DNA of 46,686 nucleotides from Clostridia bacterium. Lineage in GTDB: Bacteria; Bacillota; Clostridia; UBA1381. Shown in pieces: positions 1-11,651 of the stretch. The DNA is taken from positions 1 to 46,686 of the forward strand of contig JAFRDB010000147.1 of the NCBI GenBank assembly GCA_017404065.1. The letters run 5' to 3'. The notes beneath the pieces were generated by a model, which saw only the letters and a program-made list of their open reading frames with translations, was not told the origin of the DNA and made no database searches. The position numbers were made by a program, and so were the translations under genes. Within the stretch, counting starts at the first letter, position 1. The number at the start of each line of letters is the position of its first letter.

Positions 1-59
1 AAATTATCACGGAAAATTTGTTGTAATACATTCATAAAGAAATCATACTACAAATCAAA

Positions 60-118
60 ACAAAAATCAACCCCCAACCGAATCCCCCTCAAGATTGAGG
101 GGGCAGGGGGAGCTGATA
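60..118. repeat. G/C-rich hairpin repeat, possible terminator of the EAL gene
   Basis: A hairpin with arms CCCCCTC (84-90) and GAGGGGG (97-103) lies just beyond the stop codon of the minus-strand gene that follows. Read on the minus strand, the stem is followed after about 13 bases by a T-rich stretch, so it could act as a terminator. A close relative (CCCCCCAAGATTGGGGGG) occurs inside the element at 22050-22583, and related CCCTC/GAGGG hairpins occur at 36340-36440, so this belongs to the dispersed repeats of this genome. Positions 1-59 hold nothing recognisable. Confidence 0.5.
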
Positions 119-123
119 TGCCG

Positions 124-3093
124 TCAGGCATTATTTTTATCGTTTCTGTCCTTCCACGCTCTTACTCCGGCAACGAGCCGCTCGTTGTCTCTATCCTGGA
201 ACGGAGCGATCAGGAGCGAAACCTGCTTTGGTATGCCGTCTATCATGAGCCTATAGTGTGTTTTATAGTTTCCGTTATTTAGGATATCACGAATAACTTT
301 ATCCTTGGAAAAATTTTCTTTAAATGCCGGTATATCCTCCGGATAGAAATATTTTTCGCAATCAATCAAAGCTTGTTTGAAGAAGTCATCGCCCTCTTTG
401 GCTGAACCGAGGCTGTCGAAAGCATCCGAGGAGCTGTATTCCGAATAGTGGTTGGTGACGGGATCGATCGTGAAAAGGCTGAGGTATTCCTCTGATAATG
501 CCATTACTCTTACCATTGAGTCCCGCTCACGCTGAAGCCGGTCAAACTGATACCGCTGCTTCATCTGAGCATCGATCGAGCTTACACCGATAATAATATG
601 GTTGCCGTCCGGCATTCTTGTGCATTTCATACTCATGTATAACGGCTTGCCCTTTTCGACAACGCGGTATATTATGTTATATATACCTTGCTCGTCTATG
701 GTTCTTACAATATTCTCCTTTGTAAAGCTTGTAAGAAACGCCTCTTGGTCCTCTTTATAAATGAGTGTCAGTGCACTTCTGCGGCTGGTTTCAAAGAAAT
801 TCTCGCCATTTTGCTCAAGCGCGAGTTCGTTGCTGCCCGGACGTGACGTGTATTCAATGAAGCGCTCTGTATCAAGATCAACAAAGAAGATGTTATAGTA
901 GTCAGATGCCAAAGCTCGGGCTATCTCGGCGTATGTTGCGCCATCGTTTGTTTCCGAAACGGAAAGAACAGCTATTGTGATAGCCGATCTGCCTGTGATC
1001 GGATTTACGCTTATCTGACGTGAAAGAGAACGTACAACTGCGCCGTTGAGCCTTTCCTCGAAAAATAGCGTGCGGTCTTCGTTAATACAGCAATCTTTTA
1101 TATTCTTCATAAACTCGAAGCCTCGTTCGGATGCGTTAAAAGAGAATGCCTTGTTTGGATCTGATATATCGATCGAGAAAAATCGTGACATAAAATCCTT
1201 GTATGCTTTGTTGTGCCGTGTATAATATACGCAATCATTTTCTTCCTCAATAACACACATGGGGATGGTATTGAAGGTGTTCTGCATATAATTATTATAC
1301 TCGGTTGCGGCAAATGTAAGATCATACAGGTTTATGCGTCCAATGGCATCGTAATACTCAGCTTCCTCGGGATTTTCGAATCCGTCCTTCGGACCGATCG
1401 TTTCAAGCGGCATCGGCTTCTGAAAATAAAAACCCTGCAGCTTTGAGCAGCCGATCTCCTGTAGGAAACGGACCTGCTCCTCGGTCTCAATGCCCTCGCA
1501 GACTGTATCAAGACCTAAAGCCGTAGCCATAATCATAAGCTCGGTAAGGATGACCTTTACTTTTGCCCCTTTATCAAGCTTCTTCATGAAGCTCATATCA
1601 AATTTTATAAGATCAAACGGTATCTCGTGAAGAACATCTAATGAGGAATATCCGCTGCCGAAATCATCCATCCATACCGGGAAGCCCAGTTTGCTGAAGC
1701 GCATGATCTGCGCCTTCATATATTCAAAATTACTGCCTATGACGCTTTCTGTGATCTCGATAGAGATAAGCTTGCGGCTTACTCCGGCAGCATCTACACG
1801 CTTGCGTATTTCCTCTACCATATCGCAGGCTTCGAAATCCGATCTTGAAAGGTTAATGGACTGAGGTACTATAGATATGCCAAGCGACTTTAGCTTGTTT
1901 ATCTTTTCCAATACCTGCTCCAGAACATAGAGATCAAGCTTATACAGTATCCCGGCGCCTTCAAGGAATGGGATGAAATCATCGGGGGAGAGAAATCCTT
2001 TTTTGGGGTCTATCCATCTTGCAAGAGCTTCCTCATCACATGTTCTGCCATTGATCGCGCGTACGATAGGCTGATAATAGACATGGATCCACTTGTTTTT
2101 GATGGCGTGGTCAATATTGGAAACAACATATTGCCTCAGAAGCGCTTTATCAAGCATATCCGTCTTGAAATAACTGAAGGTGGAATTGTAGATATCCCGT
2201 ATTGCGTCACAGGCATACTTTGCTCTGTCGACCGCAGTGCTTGCCGGCACATTCTCGCTGTCGATTACATATATCCCGATACGAATGGGGATGGATTTTC
2301 CGTTGTGGAATTTGCACGCTTTATCAAATAAAAGATGCAGCTTTTTCTCCAATCCGTCCTCGCCGGTATATACGGCAAAATGATCGCCGCCGATATGGCA
2401 GCAGTTCTCGTTGTTGAATATGAGTACCAGAGCACGCGCAAGCTCCTTTATAAGCTTATCGCCTTCGGCAAAGCCGTATTTGGAGTTAAAGAATTTCATG
2501 CCATTAAAGTCAATGAAAAGCATAGCACAGCGCGTGCCGCTGCTTTCGATGACGTTTTTTCCGACTTCTGCGATTTCAAAGAAATATGTCATGCGCGGCA
2601 GACCTGTGAGGTAATCGTACTGTCTTGCTCTCAGAAGGGTCTGTTTATGGAGCTCACTGCTCATTGCCTTTGTTAGTTCCGCCTCGTTAAATAAAGGGTC
2701 TTCCACGTATGTTCCCTCGTATGTGTACCAGACGTGCGCAAGACGGACACCGTCCTCAGTATATACATGCTCTCCTGTGGCGTGTATGATCTTGTACACA
2801 GGATCGTCCTTTGTGCGAGTACGATAAATGACCTCGTATTTACCGCCTTCGGTTGCAAAACGAAACGCTTCATTAGCGGCTCTTGCAATATCATCGGGAT
2901 GAGTATATCTGTACATATCATTGTCCATATCATGGTATGCCTGTGCTTTGTCGCTGTAACCGAACAGCTTTAAAAAGCCGTCTGATAGGACGAGCGTAAC
3001 AACTCTCTTATTTATGAATTGATATATGGCAAAAGGTGTTTTCAGGCTTTCAATGGCGGAGTGCTTTTCGTTGGTGAACAAATATTTTTCCAT
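124..3093 (-). CDS. PAS-GGDEF-EAL cyclic-di-GMP phosphodiesterase-type signalling protein
   Basis: This 989-aa soluble protein has no membrane segment. An N-terminal PAS-like sensor (about 20-135) is followed by a GGDEF domain (about 155-305) whose signature has decayed to GGDHF (about 235-239), so cyclase activity is doubtful. The EAL domain (about 325-565) looks intact: EAL (about 355), the NLS Asn, ITES, DDFGSGYSS, the LIKFD Lys and EGIE are all visible. The region from about 600 to 985 appears to hold two or more further PAS-like folds, an unusual tail after an EAL domain. The likely role is c-di-GMP hydrolysis to pGpG, gated by sensory input at both ends. The ATG is preceded by AGGAGGA at good spacing. 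The gene stands alone, with its own promoter upstream. The domain assignment is firm; the catalytic direction is inferred from conserved residues. Confidence 0.93.
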   Translation of the reverse strand: MEKYLFTNEKHSAIESLKTPFAIYQFINKRVVTLVLSDGFLKLFGYSDKAQAYHDMDNDMYRYTHPDDIARAANEAFRFATEGGKYEVIYRTRTKDDPVYKIIHATGEHVYTEDGVRLAHVWYTYEGTYVEDPLFNEAELTKAMSSELHKQTLLRARQYDYLTGLPRMTYFFEIAEVGKNVIESSGTRCAMLFIDFNGMKFFNSKYGFAEGDKLIKELARALVLIFNNENCCHIGGDHFAVYTGEDGLEKKLHLLFDKACKFHNGKSIPIRIGIYVIDSENVPASTAVDRAKYACDAIRDIYNSTFSYFKTDMLDKALLRQYVVSNIDHAIKNKWIHVYYQPIVRAINGRTCDEEALARWIDPKKGFLSPDDFIPFLEGAGILYKLDLYVLEQVLEKINKLKSLGISIVPQSINLSRSDFEACDMVEEIRKRVDAAGVSRKLISIEITESVIGSNFEYMKAQIMRFSKLGFPVWMDDFGSGYSSLDVLHEIPFDLIKFDMSFMKKLDKGAKVKVILTELMIMATALGLDTVCEGIETEEQVRFLQEIGCSKLQGFYFQKPMPLETIGPKDGFENPEEAEYYDAIGRINLYDLTFAATEYNNYMQNTFNTIPMCVIEEENDCVYYTRHNKAYKDFMSRFFSIDISDPNKAFSFNASERGFEFMKNIKDCCINEDRTLFFEERLNGAVVRSLSRQISVNPITGRSAITIAVLSVSETNDGATYAEIARALASDYYNIFFVDLDTERFIEYTSRPGSNELALEQNGENFFETSRRSALTLIYKEDQEAFLTSFTKENIVRTIDEQGIYNIIYRVVEKGKPLYMSMKCTRMPDGNHIIIGVSSIDAQMKQRYQFDRLQRERDSMVRVMALSEEYLSLFTIDPVTNHYSEYSSSDAFDSLGSAKEGDDFFKQALIDCEKYFYPEDIPAFKENFSKDKVIRDILNNGNYKTHYRLMIDGIPKQVSLLIAPFQDRDNERLVAGVRAWKDRNDKNNA

Positions 3094-3179
3094 CGTAGTC
3101 CTCCTTTCTGATGTTGTAACATACTTTATTTATCCCAAATGTCCGAAATAATAATGCTATTCACATCTACTCAAATCAT

Positions 3180-3208
3180 AATTTATCATAAATAGGTCAT
3201 TTTGTCAA
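3180..3208 (-). promoter_or_regulatory. Sigma-A-type promoter of the EAL-domain gene
   Basis: On the minus strand TTGACA (3203-3208) is followed after 17 bases by TAAATT (3180-3185). It lies about 90 bases upstream of the start codon at 3093. The rest of the gap between this gene and groEL is A/T-rich, plus the groEL terminator. Confidence 0.6.
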
Positions 3209-3256
3209 TATATATAATATATATTAAGAAAATTTTCAGCAAAATAACCAAAACAA

Positions 3257-3301
3257 TAAAACACGGAGCTGAAAAAAAGTTTTTACAGCCCCGTGTTTTA
3301 T
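3257..3301. terminator. Terminator downstream of groEL
   Basis: An imperfect hairpin pairs AAAACACGG-type arms around an A/T-rich core and sits 27 bases beyond the groEL stop. Read on the minus strand it ends in TTTTATTG. Its core resembles the terminator hairpins at 22587-22629 and 44116-44150, suggesting a shared terminator architecture. Confidence 0.75.
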
Positions 3302-3328
3302 TTTTGATTTGCAATAAAATGATATTGA

Positions 3329-5359
<2,031 letters not shown>

Positions 5360-5386
5360 TTAGCACTCAACGCTCTTGAGTGCTAA
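5360..5386. promoter_or_regulatory. CIRCE operator (HrcA binding site)
   Basis: A perfect CIRCE inverted repeat, TTAGCACTC-N9-GAGTGCTAA, lies between the candidate groES promoter and the groES start. In Gram-positive bacteria HrcA binds this element and represses groESL until heat or misfolded protein titrates GroEL away. hrcA itself is not in the window. Confidence 0.97.
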
Positions 5387-5392
5387 CAATAC

Positions 5393-5423
5393 ATATTATC
5401 GTTCTTTTTTTGTGTTTTTTCAA
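5393..5423 (-). promoter_or_regulatory. Candidate groESL promoter
   Basis: On the minus strand TTGAAA (5418-5423) and TAATAT (5393-5398) are separated by 19 bases, longer than ideal. The transcription start would fall at the edge of CIRCE, as is usual for groESL operons. Confidence 0.5.
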
Positions 5424-5576
5424 GTTTCAATTTATGCGTATAAATTGGATTTATTTCAATATTACTGCGTATTTCTTTATTTTTCTTTTATATACGGAGT
5501 TTGACAAGTTTAACATTTCGTTCATAATTTATCGTCAATCGTAAATAAGAATTGCAGGAGCTTAATTTAGGCTGCA

Positions 5577-5945
5577 TTAAGATATGAAGTTCTCCATCAG
5601 AGTTAGCGCTGCTTCGCTCGTGTCAAAGGATACGCCATCCTTTAGAATAGCTATGTCTCTGACAGGGTATGAACCCTCGCTTATATCCTCCGAAGATATA
5701 AGTCTGCTTATCCCGTTCTCATCATGGTAAAGTCTCAGCTCGTTGTCCTCAAGTATCACTCTGTATTTTTCCGGTAGCTCGGTTGGATACTGCGAGGGAA
5801 TGGATACAGCTGCCATTGTTTGATCCGCATCCGGCGCGCTACGGCTCGATCCGGCTGTTAAACCGATGAAAAAAAATACGCTCATTAGAAATAAATATGA
5901 AAAAACGAGAATAATATTCCTATATAACGGCTTTATTTTTTGCAT
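5577..5945 (-). CDS. Membrane-anchored BofC C-terminal-like protein
   Basis: This 122-aa protein has a single hydrophobic segment (about residues 10-31, NIILVFSYLFLMSVFFFIGL) and then an extracellular part of about 90 residues. The segment from about 60 on (YRVILEDNELRLYHDENG ... DGVSFDTSEAALTLMENF) resembles small clostridial proteins with a BofC C-terminal-like fold, where a short beta-rich domain ends in a predicted helix. The ATG follows AAAGGAGGA at ideal spacing. It is divergent from the PBP gene, so a role at the cell envelope is plausible, but the function is unknown. The family link is from memory of motif spacing, not from alignment. Confidence 0.75.
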   Translation of the reverse strand: MQKIKPLYRNIILVFSYLFLMSVFFFIGLTAGSSRSAPDADQTMAAVSIPSQYPTELPEKYRVILEDNELRLYHDENGISRLISSEDISEGSYPVRDIAILKDGVSFDTSEAALTLMENFIS

Positions 5946-6014
5946 AAATTGTCCTCCTTTAAGGCTTATTTGGAAAAATTTTTGCCTAAATTGAAAAAAA
6001 TAATACTAAAACTA

Positions 6015-6043
6015 TTGCAAAATTAAAAAATGTGTTATATAAT
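6015..6043 (+). promoter_or_regulatory. Promoter of the PBP1A gene
   Basis: TTGCAA (6015-6020), a 17-base spacer and a perfect TATAAT (6038-6043) lie about 72 bases upstream of the PBP start codon. Confidence 0.65.
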
Positions 6044-6115
6044 AGATACACTTTGTTAAACAATGAAACATAAATGTAACATTTGTAACAAAACTCTGAT
6101 TGGAGGCGAATATAA

Positions 6116-8797
6116 ATGTCCGATGATTACAACAGACGCAACAGACATTCATCAAGTAATGATGATTTTGATTGGGACGCGTTTGACAGGAAGACATCAT
6201 CCGGCTACGGTGAATCCGCACCGCTGCGAAGAAGGAGACGCAGCGGAGATTCTGATGTGATAAAGCGGCGAGCACGCGCGATCGATGATAACCGCGCGAG
6301 AAGCAGACAGCAAAGACCGGAAAGTAAACCGAAGAAAAAGAAGCAGAAAAAGCAGCTTACAGAAAAGCAGCTTGCCGCAAGACGCGGCGTAAGAACGTTT
6401 TTGATCGTTCTGATCGCGGCAATAGTTGTTGTATGCGCGGGAATGTTTGTCGGTATGTACACAGCGGTTTCGCGCGAGATCAAGGATATGAATATAGACG
6501 GGCTTGCGCTAAACAACACCTCGGTGATATATTATATTGATTCCGCGGGCGTTGAAAGGGAATATGAGAAGCTTCAGTCTGATACGAACCGTATCTGGGT
6601 GAGCTCCGAGAATATCGCGCCGGGCTTTAAGGACGCTATCGTATCGATAGAGGACGAGCGTTTTTATTCGCATAAGGGTGTTGATATAAAGAGAACCTTT
6701 GGAGCAACGGTAAAATACGTGCTGTCTAAGGTTGGGTTCGGCGAATCCACATACGGAGGCTCGACCATAACTCAGCAGGTTATAAAGAATATAACAAGCG
6801 AAAATGATTTCAAGGCTACGCGTAAGATAAAGGAAATGATGCGCGCACTTGCGCTTGAGAGGGAATTATCAAAGGATGATATCCTTACAATGTATTGCAA
6901 CATTGTTTACTTTGCAAACAACTGTAACGGTGTCGAAGCGGCGGCGCAGCTATACTTCGGTAAGCCGGCATCAGATCTGAACATCCAGGAGGCGGCTTCT
7001 ATCGCCGGGATCACGCAGTATCCTGCGGAGTTTGACCCGATAGCGCATCCTGATAAGAATGTATCCAAGCGAAATACTGTGCTTGCAAAGATGTACGAGC
7101 TTGGAAAGATAACCGAGCAGGAGTATCAGGCCGCGATAGCCTCTCCGCTTGAGCTTTCAACATCAAGCATGCAGCGGCAGAACAGAGTAACGTCATATTT
7201 TACCGACCAGGTGGTAAACGATCTTATAAGGGATCTTATGCGTGAAAAGAGCTATTCAGAGGATTTTGCCGCAAGACAGGTATATAACGGCGGATTTAAG
7301 ATATACGCGACAGTAGATCCGCATGTTCAGTCTGTCATGGAAAGCGTTTATGAGGACAGATCAAACTTTCCGGGAGGGGCTGATATACAGTCGGCAATGG
7401 TTATAACCGATCCGTACACCGGTGCCGTAAAGGGGCTTATCGGCGGACTGGGTGAGAAAACGGATGTCCGAGGCTGGAATAGGGCCACACAGGCTAAGCG
7501 TCAGCCGGGATCATCAATAAAACCGCTTTCGGTATATGGACCCGCGATAGATCTTGGCAAAGTGACCGAGGTCGATGTAATAAAGGATGAGGAGATAACC
7601 ATAGGCAATGATAATTGGAAGCCGAAAAACTCTTATGCCGGATTTAAGGGAGATATGAGCGTTAAGGAGGCGATCTCTCGCTCTGCAAATATCCCTGCGG
7701 TAAAGATACTTGATATGGTCGGATTATCCAACTCTTATGGATATCTTACAAATAAGTTCCATATAACTACGATCACTGACGGAGATAAGAATTTCTCGTC
7801 ACTCGCTCTCGGCGGACTTACGCAGGGTGTGACTGTAGAGGAGATGGCGGCGGCATACGGCGTATTTGTAAATAGGGGTAAGTATATAACCCCGTATACC
7901 TATAGCAAGGTGGTAGACCAGAGTAATACTACGATTCTTGAAAACTTTGTGAACGCTTCGCAGGCTATGAGTGAGTCGGCTGCGTATATAACCTCTGATC
8001 TTCTCTCAGGTCCGGTAAATCTTCCCTATGGAACGGCAACCTCAGCAAGGCTGAGTACGGGTATGCCGACTTACGGAAAGACCGGTACAACGGATGATGA
8101 TTTTGACAAGTGGTTTGTAGGCTTCACACCCTATTATGTTGGCGCGGTATGGTTCGGGTTTGACACTCCGTCTTCGCTTTCAAAAGCCGGAATATCGGGT
8201 AATCCGTGTATAACCGCGTGGAAGCTTGTATTTGAAAAGCTTTCATCCGAACAGGTTTATAAGGCCATAGAAAAGCCTGCGTCTGTTATCCAAACTGCCG
8301 TATGCTCTATCAGTGGTAAGCTGCCCGGCGGAAGCTGCCAAAAGGTGACTGCGTATTTTGTAGATGGTACGCAGCCAAAGCAGACATGTGTATCACATGC
8401 ATCGTTGCCTAAGGCGACGGGCGAGACCAGCATCAGCACAGTTGCACCGAAACCGGCTGCTACGCAGAAAGCGGATGCTGCTGCCACCTCCGCACCTGCG
8501 GCAGGCGGCACGGATAAAGGCTCTGCCGCGGGTGGAACCGCAGGCTCTGCTGCGGGAGGGACCTCCGGCGCTGCAGCAGGGCAGAGCTCCGGCGCTGCAG
8601 CAGGACAAACGTCAGGCGGCACAGCAGGGCAGAGCTCCGGCGCTGCAGCAGGACAGAGCTCCGGCGGCGCGGTAGGTCAGTCATCAGGTGCAGCAGCAGG
8701 TGCAGCTGTATCCGGCGGTGCATCCGGCGAAACATCACACCAGGCGGAAACACAGCAGTCTTCGAGTTCCGGTGACGATTTTATGATTCCTGAGTAA
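6116..8797 (+). CDS. Class A penicillin-binding protein 1A (glycosyltransferase/transpeptidase)
   Basis: This 893-aa bifunctional peptidoglycan synthase polymerises lipid II and cross-links stem peptides outside the membrane. A long, very basic cytoplasmic head (1-92) precedes one membrane segment (about 93-117). The GT51 domain shows EDERFYSHKGVD and GGSTITQQVIKN. The transpeptidase domain shows the SSIKP nucleophile motif, SAN (in SRSANIPAVK) and KTGTT. The last 130 or so residues are low-complexity Ala/Gly/Ser with imperfect repeats of an eight-residue AAAGQSSG-type unit, a disordered extracellular tail. TTGGAGGCG lies upstream of the chosen ATG. All catalytic motifs are intact. It is similar to the PBP1A/PonA group. 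Confidence 0.97.
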   Translation: MSDDYNRRNRHSSSNDDFDWDAFDRKTSSGYGESAPLRRRRRSGDSDVIKRRARAIDDNRARSRQQRPESKPKKKKQKKQLTEKQLAARRGVRTFLIVLIAAIVVVCAGMFVGMYTAVSREIKDMNIDGLALNNTSVIYYIDSAGVEREYEKLQSDTNRIWVSSENIAPGFKDAIVSIEDERFYSHKGVDIKRTFGATVKYVLSKVGFGESTYGGSTITQQVIKNITSENDFKATRKIKEMMRALALERELSKDDILTMYCNIVYFANNCNGVEAAAQLYFGKPASDLNIQEAASIAGITQYPAEFDPIAHPDKNVSKRNTVLAKMYELGKITEQEYQAAIASPLELSTSSMQRQNRVTSYFTDQVVNDLIRDLMREKSYSEDFAARQVYNGGFKIYATVDPHVQSVMESVYEDRSNFPGGADIQSAMVITDPYTGAVKGLIGGLGEKTDVRGWNRATQAKRQPGSSIKPLSVYGPAIDLGKVTEVDVIKDEEITIGNDNWKPKNSYAGFKGDMSVKEAISRSANIPAVKILDMVGLSNSYGYLTNKFHITTITDGDKNFSSLALGGLTQGVTVEEMAAAYGVFVNRGKYITPYTYSKVVDQSNTTILENFVNASQAMSESAAYITSDLLSGPVNLPYGTATSARLSTGMPTYGKTGTTDDDFDKWFVGFTPYYVGAVWFGFDTPSSLSKAGISGNPCITAWKLVFEKLSSEQVYKAIEKPASVIQTAVCSISGKLPGGSCQKVTAYFVDGTQPKQTCVSHASLPKATGETSISTVAPKPAATQKADAAATSAPAAGGTDKGSAAGGTAGSAAGGTSGAAAGQSSGAAAGQTSGGTAGQSSGAAAGQSSGGAVGQSSGAAAGAAVSGGASGETSHQAETQQSSSSGDDFMIPE
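8575..8700 (+). repeat. In-gene tandem repeat encoding AGQSSGAA units
   Basis: About five imperfect 24-base units lie inside the PBP gene and encode variants of (A/G)(A/G)(A/T)AGQ(S/T)SG. They are in frame and extend the disordered C-terminal tail. Such tracts commonly vary in copy number between strains. Confidence 0.85.
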
Positions 8798-8837
8798 TGT
8801 ATTAATTATTAAGGAAAACAAATTTTGAAAGGAGTTT

Positions 8838-11651
8838 ATGGTCATTACAATGGATCTTAGTTTTGATTTTGGCAGTAAGACAGCAGCTGACGGATATATA
8901 AAAATAACAGGCAACAGCCTTTATGATGAGGCGCTCGGATATGGGATCGAGCACAAGGCGCAAGCAGTTCTGAGAGGCTCCGGAGAAAAGGAGGTCATGA
9001 GAGATTTCCTTATTATGGACAGAAACTCATTCAGAGTAAAGGTCCCGAACGGTATGTATAAGATACGAATCGCCTTGGGAGATTATGAGGATGAGGGAGA
9101 TGTAACGACTGTATTCCGGCTCAACGGCGTTGAGACACGCACTTGGGTAAATGACGGTACGGTAATTGAAAGATTCCATGAGATAGAGGTAACGAATGGC
9201 GAGATGCTGTTCGAGTTTTCCGGTAAGCATCCGGCGCTGAATGCGATCGACATTGCCCAGAAACGGTGGCTAAAAATGTCGGAAATATCGTGGGAGGCGG
9301 ATGCGAGTCCCGAGTGCCCCTCAGTAACTCTCACGTGGCCTGAGGTCGAGGGCAGCCACGGCTATCAGGTCGTAAGACGCAATATGCGTAATAACGAATA
9401 TGACATAAGCGTTAATGTTTATGAAGAGAGATTCGTTGATAAAAAGGTGCATCTGTGTAAGATGTACGAATACAGCGTTTATCCGCTCTATTCAAATAAG
9501 TTCCGCGGCAAGAATCATTCAACGGTGCTTGCCGAGGTGGTTGACGGCGGCGAGGTAAAGGGTGAGATAAAAAATCTTGAGGCGGTATCCAAGGGAAATC
9601 ATGTAACGCTGCTATGGGAGAGCACATACAATGCGGCTTTCTATAACATTTACCAAAAAGCGCCGTACGGCAAGCTGCGTCAGATAGGCACAACCCGTGA
9701 GTGTCGTTTCGTTGACACCGAGGTCGATACCGTAGTACCGTTTGAATACGCTGTTGTTGCGGCAACGCCGCAGGGGTATTCACCGGAATACAAGGTGGTG
9801 GCTGAGGTTAAGGCAAAGCCCTTCAGGCGCAAGATGGAAACGCTCGACCGCGCGCTTGTAGCTGTCCCGACAGAGAAGGGGATATTCCTAAGCTGGCGAT
9901 TGCAGGCGTATGAGTACAAGCTCGGCATGAGCTTTGTCCTGTTCCGGAACGGAAGAAGGATAACGGATGTAATAGACGGAGCAACAAATTACCTTGATGC
10001 GGACGGAACAAAGTATGACACATATACAGTAAAGGCAGTTCTTAACGGAAAGATGGAGCACGAGGGCTACAGCGCAAAGGTATGGGACAAGGAATACCTA
10101 TCCATACCGCTTAACAAGCCTGAACCGTTTATCTCACCGCGCGGACGCGTCCACGAATACACCGCAAATGATGCGGCTGTAGCCGATATTGATGGTGACG
10201 GCGAGTATGAGATAGTATTCCGCTGGGATGCCAATGGCAAGGACAATTCGCACAAGGGCTTTTCCGGTGAGGTTCTCATAGACGCATATAAGCTTGACGG
10301 AACACAGCTCTGGCGTATAAATCTCGGTAAAAACATACGCGGCGGTCAGCATTACACGCAGATGATGCTGTATGATTTCAATAATGACGGTAAAGCGGAG
10401 CTGATCTGTAAAACAGCCGACGGAACCATTGACGGTGTTGGCAATGTTATAGGCGATCCGCACGCAGACTACCGTAATCATGACGGATTTATCCTTGAGG
10501 GCAGAGAGTACCTCACAATGTTCAATGGTCTAACGGGCGAGATAATGGATACCACGGATTATGATCCGCCGCGCGGGAATCCCGCAGACTGGGGTGACAG
10601 CTGGGGGAACCGTGTTGACAGATTTCTCGCGTGTGTTGCGTATCTTGACGGTGTTAATCCAAGCGTTGTTATGTGCCGAGGATATTATGATCACGGTAGA
10701 CCTACATATCTTGTCGCATACGATATAATAGACAATCGTTTTGTAAAGCGTTGGCGGTTCTATGCTGACAAGACTCAGAATATTGAATACACATACCAGG
10801 GCAACCATAACTTGGGTGTAGGAGATGTCGATGGTGACGGCAAGGACGAGATAGTATACGGTTCAATGGCAGTTGACCATGACGGTCGCGGTATCTATTC
10901 GACCGGACTTAAGCATGGCGACACTATAAATGTTGGCAAGTTCCATCCTGATACAAAGGGACTTGACTGCTTCCAGATACACGAGGAAGCGGATGCGGCG
11001 CTCGGCTATGAGAGGCACGATCCGGCTACCGGTGAGATAATGTGGGGCAACTATACAGGCCGTGACACAACGCGCGGACTCTGCGCAAAGATAGATCCGC
11101 GTTACCCGGGCAATCAGTGCTGGGTAATGGATGATGCTATATATACAATGGACGGAAAGGTTATAAACGAAAAAGGTCCGGAGTCGATCAATTTCGCGAT
11201 TTGGTGGGATGGGGATCTCCTTCGCGAGCTGCTCGATCACGAGTTTGACGAAATAATAAATTGCGGCAGACCTAAGATATATAAGTGGGATTATGAGAAT
11301 AATAAGCTCATTACCGTTCTTGATCCTAAGGGCACCTTCTCGAATAACTGGAAAAAAGGCGTGCCGTGTATTCAGGCGGATATTCTCGGAGATTGGCGCG
11401 AGGAGGTAGTATGGCGCAATGAGGATGATACGGAGCTGCGCATATACACGACCACTGATCTTACCGAGCATCGGTTCTACACCTTTATGCACGACAGCGT
11501 TTATCGCCTGAGTGTTGCGTTCCAGAATACGGCGTATAACCAGTGCACACAGACGGGCTTTTATATAGGACCGGATATGAAGGAGATACCTGTACCGGAT
11601 CACGATTATGTCCGCGGTGAGATATTGCCGGAGTTCACAGAGGATATCTGA
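8838..11651 (+). CDS. Rhamnogalacturonan lyase, polysaccharide lyase family 11, without signal peptide
   Basis: This 937-aa enzyme is predicted to cleave the rhamnogalacturonan I backbone by beta-elimination. The N-terminal part (about 1-140) begins with a DFGS...GY motif like the beta-sandwich modules of rhamnogalacturonan-active enzymes. Two fibronectin-III-like repeats follow (about 145-325). From about 420 to the end is a YesW/YesX-type beta-propeller with repeated calcium-binding ADIDGDGEYE, DFNNDGKAE and DVDGDGKDE motifs, GGQHYTQMMLYD, GNHNLG and ADILGDWREE. No signal peptide is visible, so it should act on imported oligosaccharides. The start is ambiguous: the ATG at 8838 is only 3 bases from AAAGGAG, while the ATG at 8850 is 15 bases away. 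It lies 40 bases downstream of the PBP gene with no obvious terminator between them. Confidence 0.93.
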   Translation: MVITMDLSFDFGSKTAADGYIKITGNSLYDEALGYGIEHKAQAVLRGSGEKEVMRDFLIMDRNSFRVKVPNGMYKIRIALGDYEDEGDVTTVFRLNGVETRTWVNDGTVIERFHEIEVTNGEMLFEFSGKHPALNAIDIAQKRWLKMSEISWEADASPECPSVTLTWPEVEGSHGYQVVRRNMRNNEYDISVNVYEERFVDKKVHLCKMYEYSVYPLYSNKFRGKNHSTVLAEVVDGGEVKGEIKNLEAVSKGNHVTLLWESTYNAAFYNIYQKAPYGKLRQIGTTRECRFVDTEVDTVVPFEYAVVAATPQGYSPEYKVVAEVKAKPFRRKMETLDRALVAVPTEKGIFLSWRLQAYEYKLGMSFVLFRNGRRITDVIDGATNYLDADGTKYDTYTVKAVLNGKMEHEGYSAKVWDKEYLSIPLNKPEPFISPRGRVHEYTANDAAVADIDGDGEYEIVFRWDANGKDNSHKGFSGEVLIDAYKLDGTQLWRINLGKNIRGGQHYTQMMLYDFNNDGKAELICKTADGTIDGVGNVIGDPHADYRNHDGFILEGREYLTMFNGLTGEIMDTTDYDPPRGNPADWGDSWGNRVDRFLACVAYLDGVNPSVVMCRGYYDHGRPTYLVAYDIIDNRFVKRWRFYADKTQNIEYTYQGNHNLGVGDVDGDGKDEIVYGSMAVDHDGRGIYSTGLKHGDTINVGKFHPDTKGLDCFQIHEEADAALGYERHDPATGEIMWGNYTGRDTTRGLCAKIDPRYPGNQCWVMDDAIYTMDGKVINEKGPESINFAIWWDGDLLRELLDHEFDEIINCGRPKIYKWDYENNKLITVLDPKGTFSNNWKKGVPCIQADILGDWREEVVWRNEDDTELRIYTTTDLTEHRFYTFMHDSVYRLSVAFQNTAYNQCTQTGFYIGPDMKEIPVPDHDYVRGEILPEFTEDI

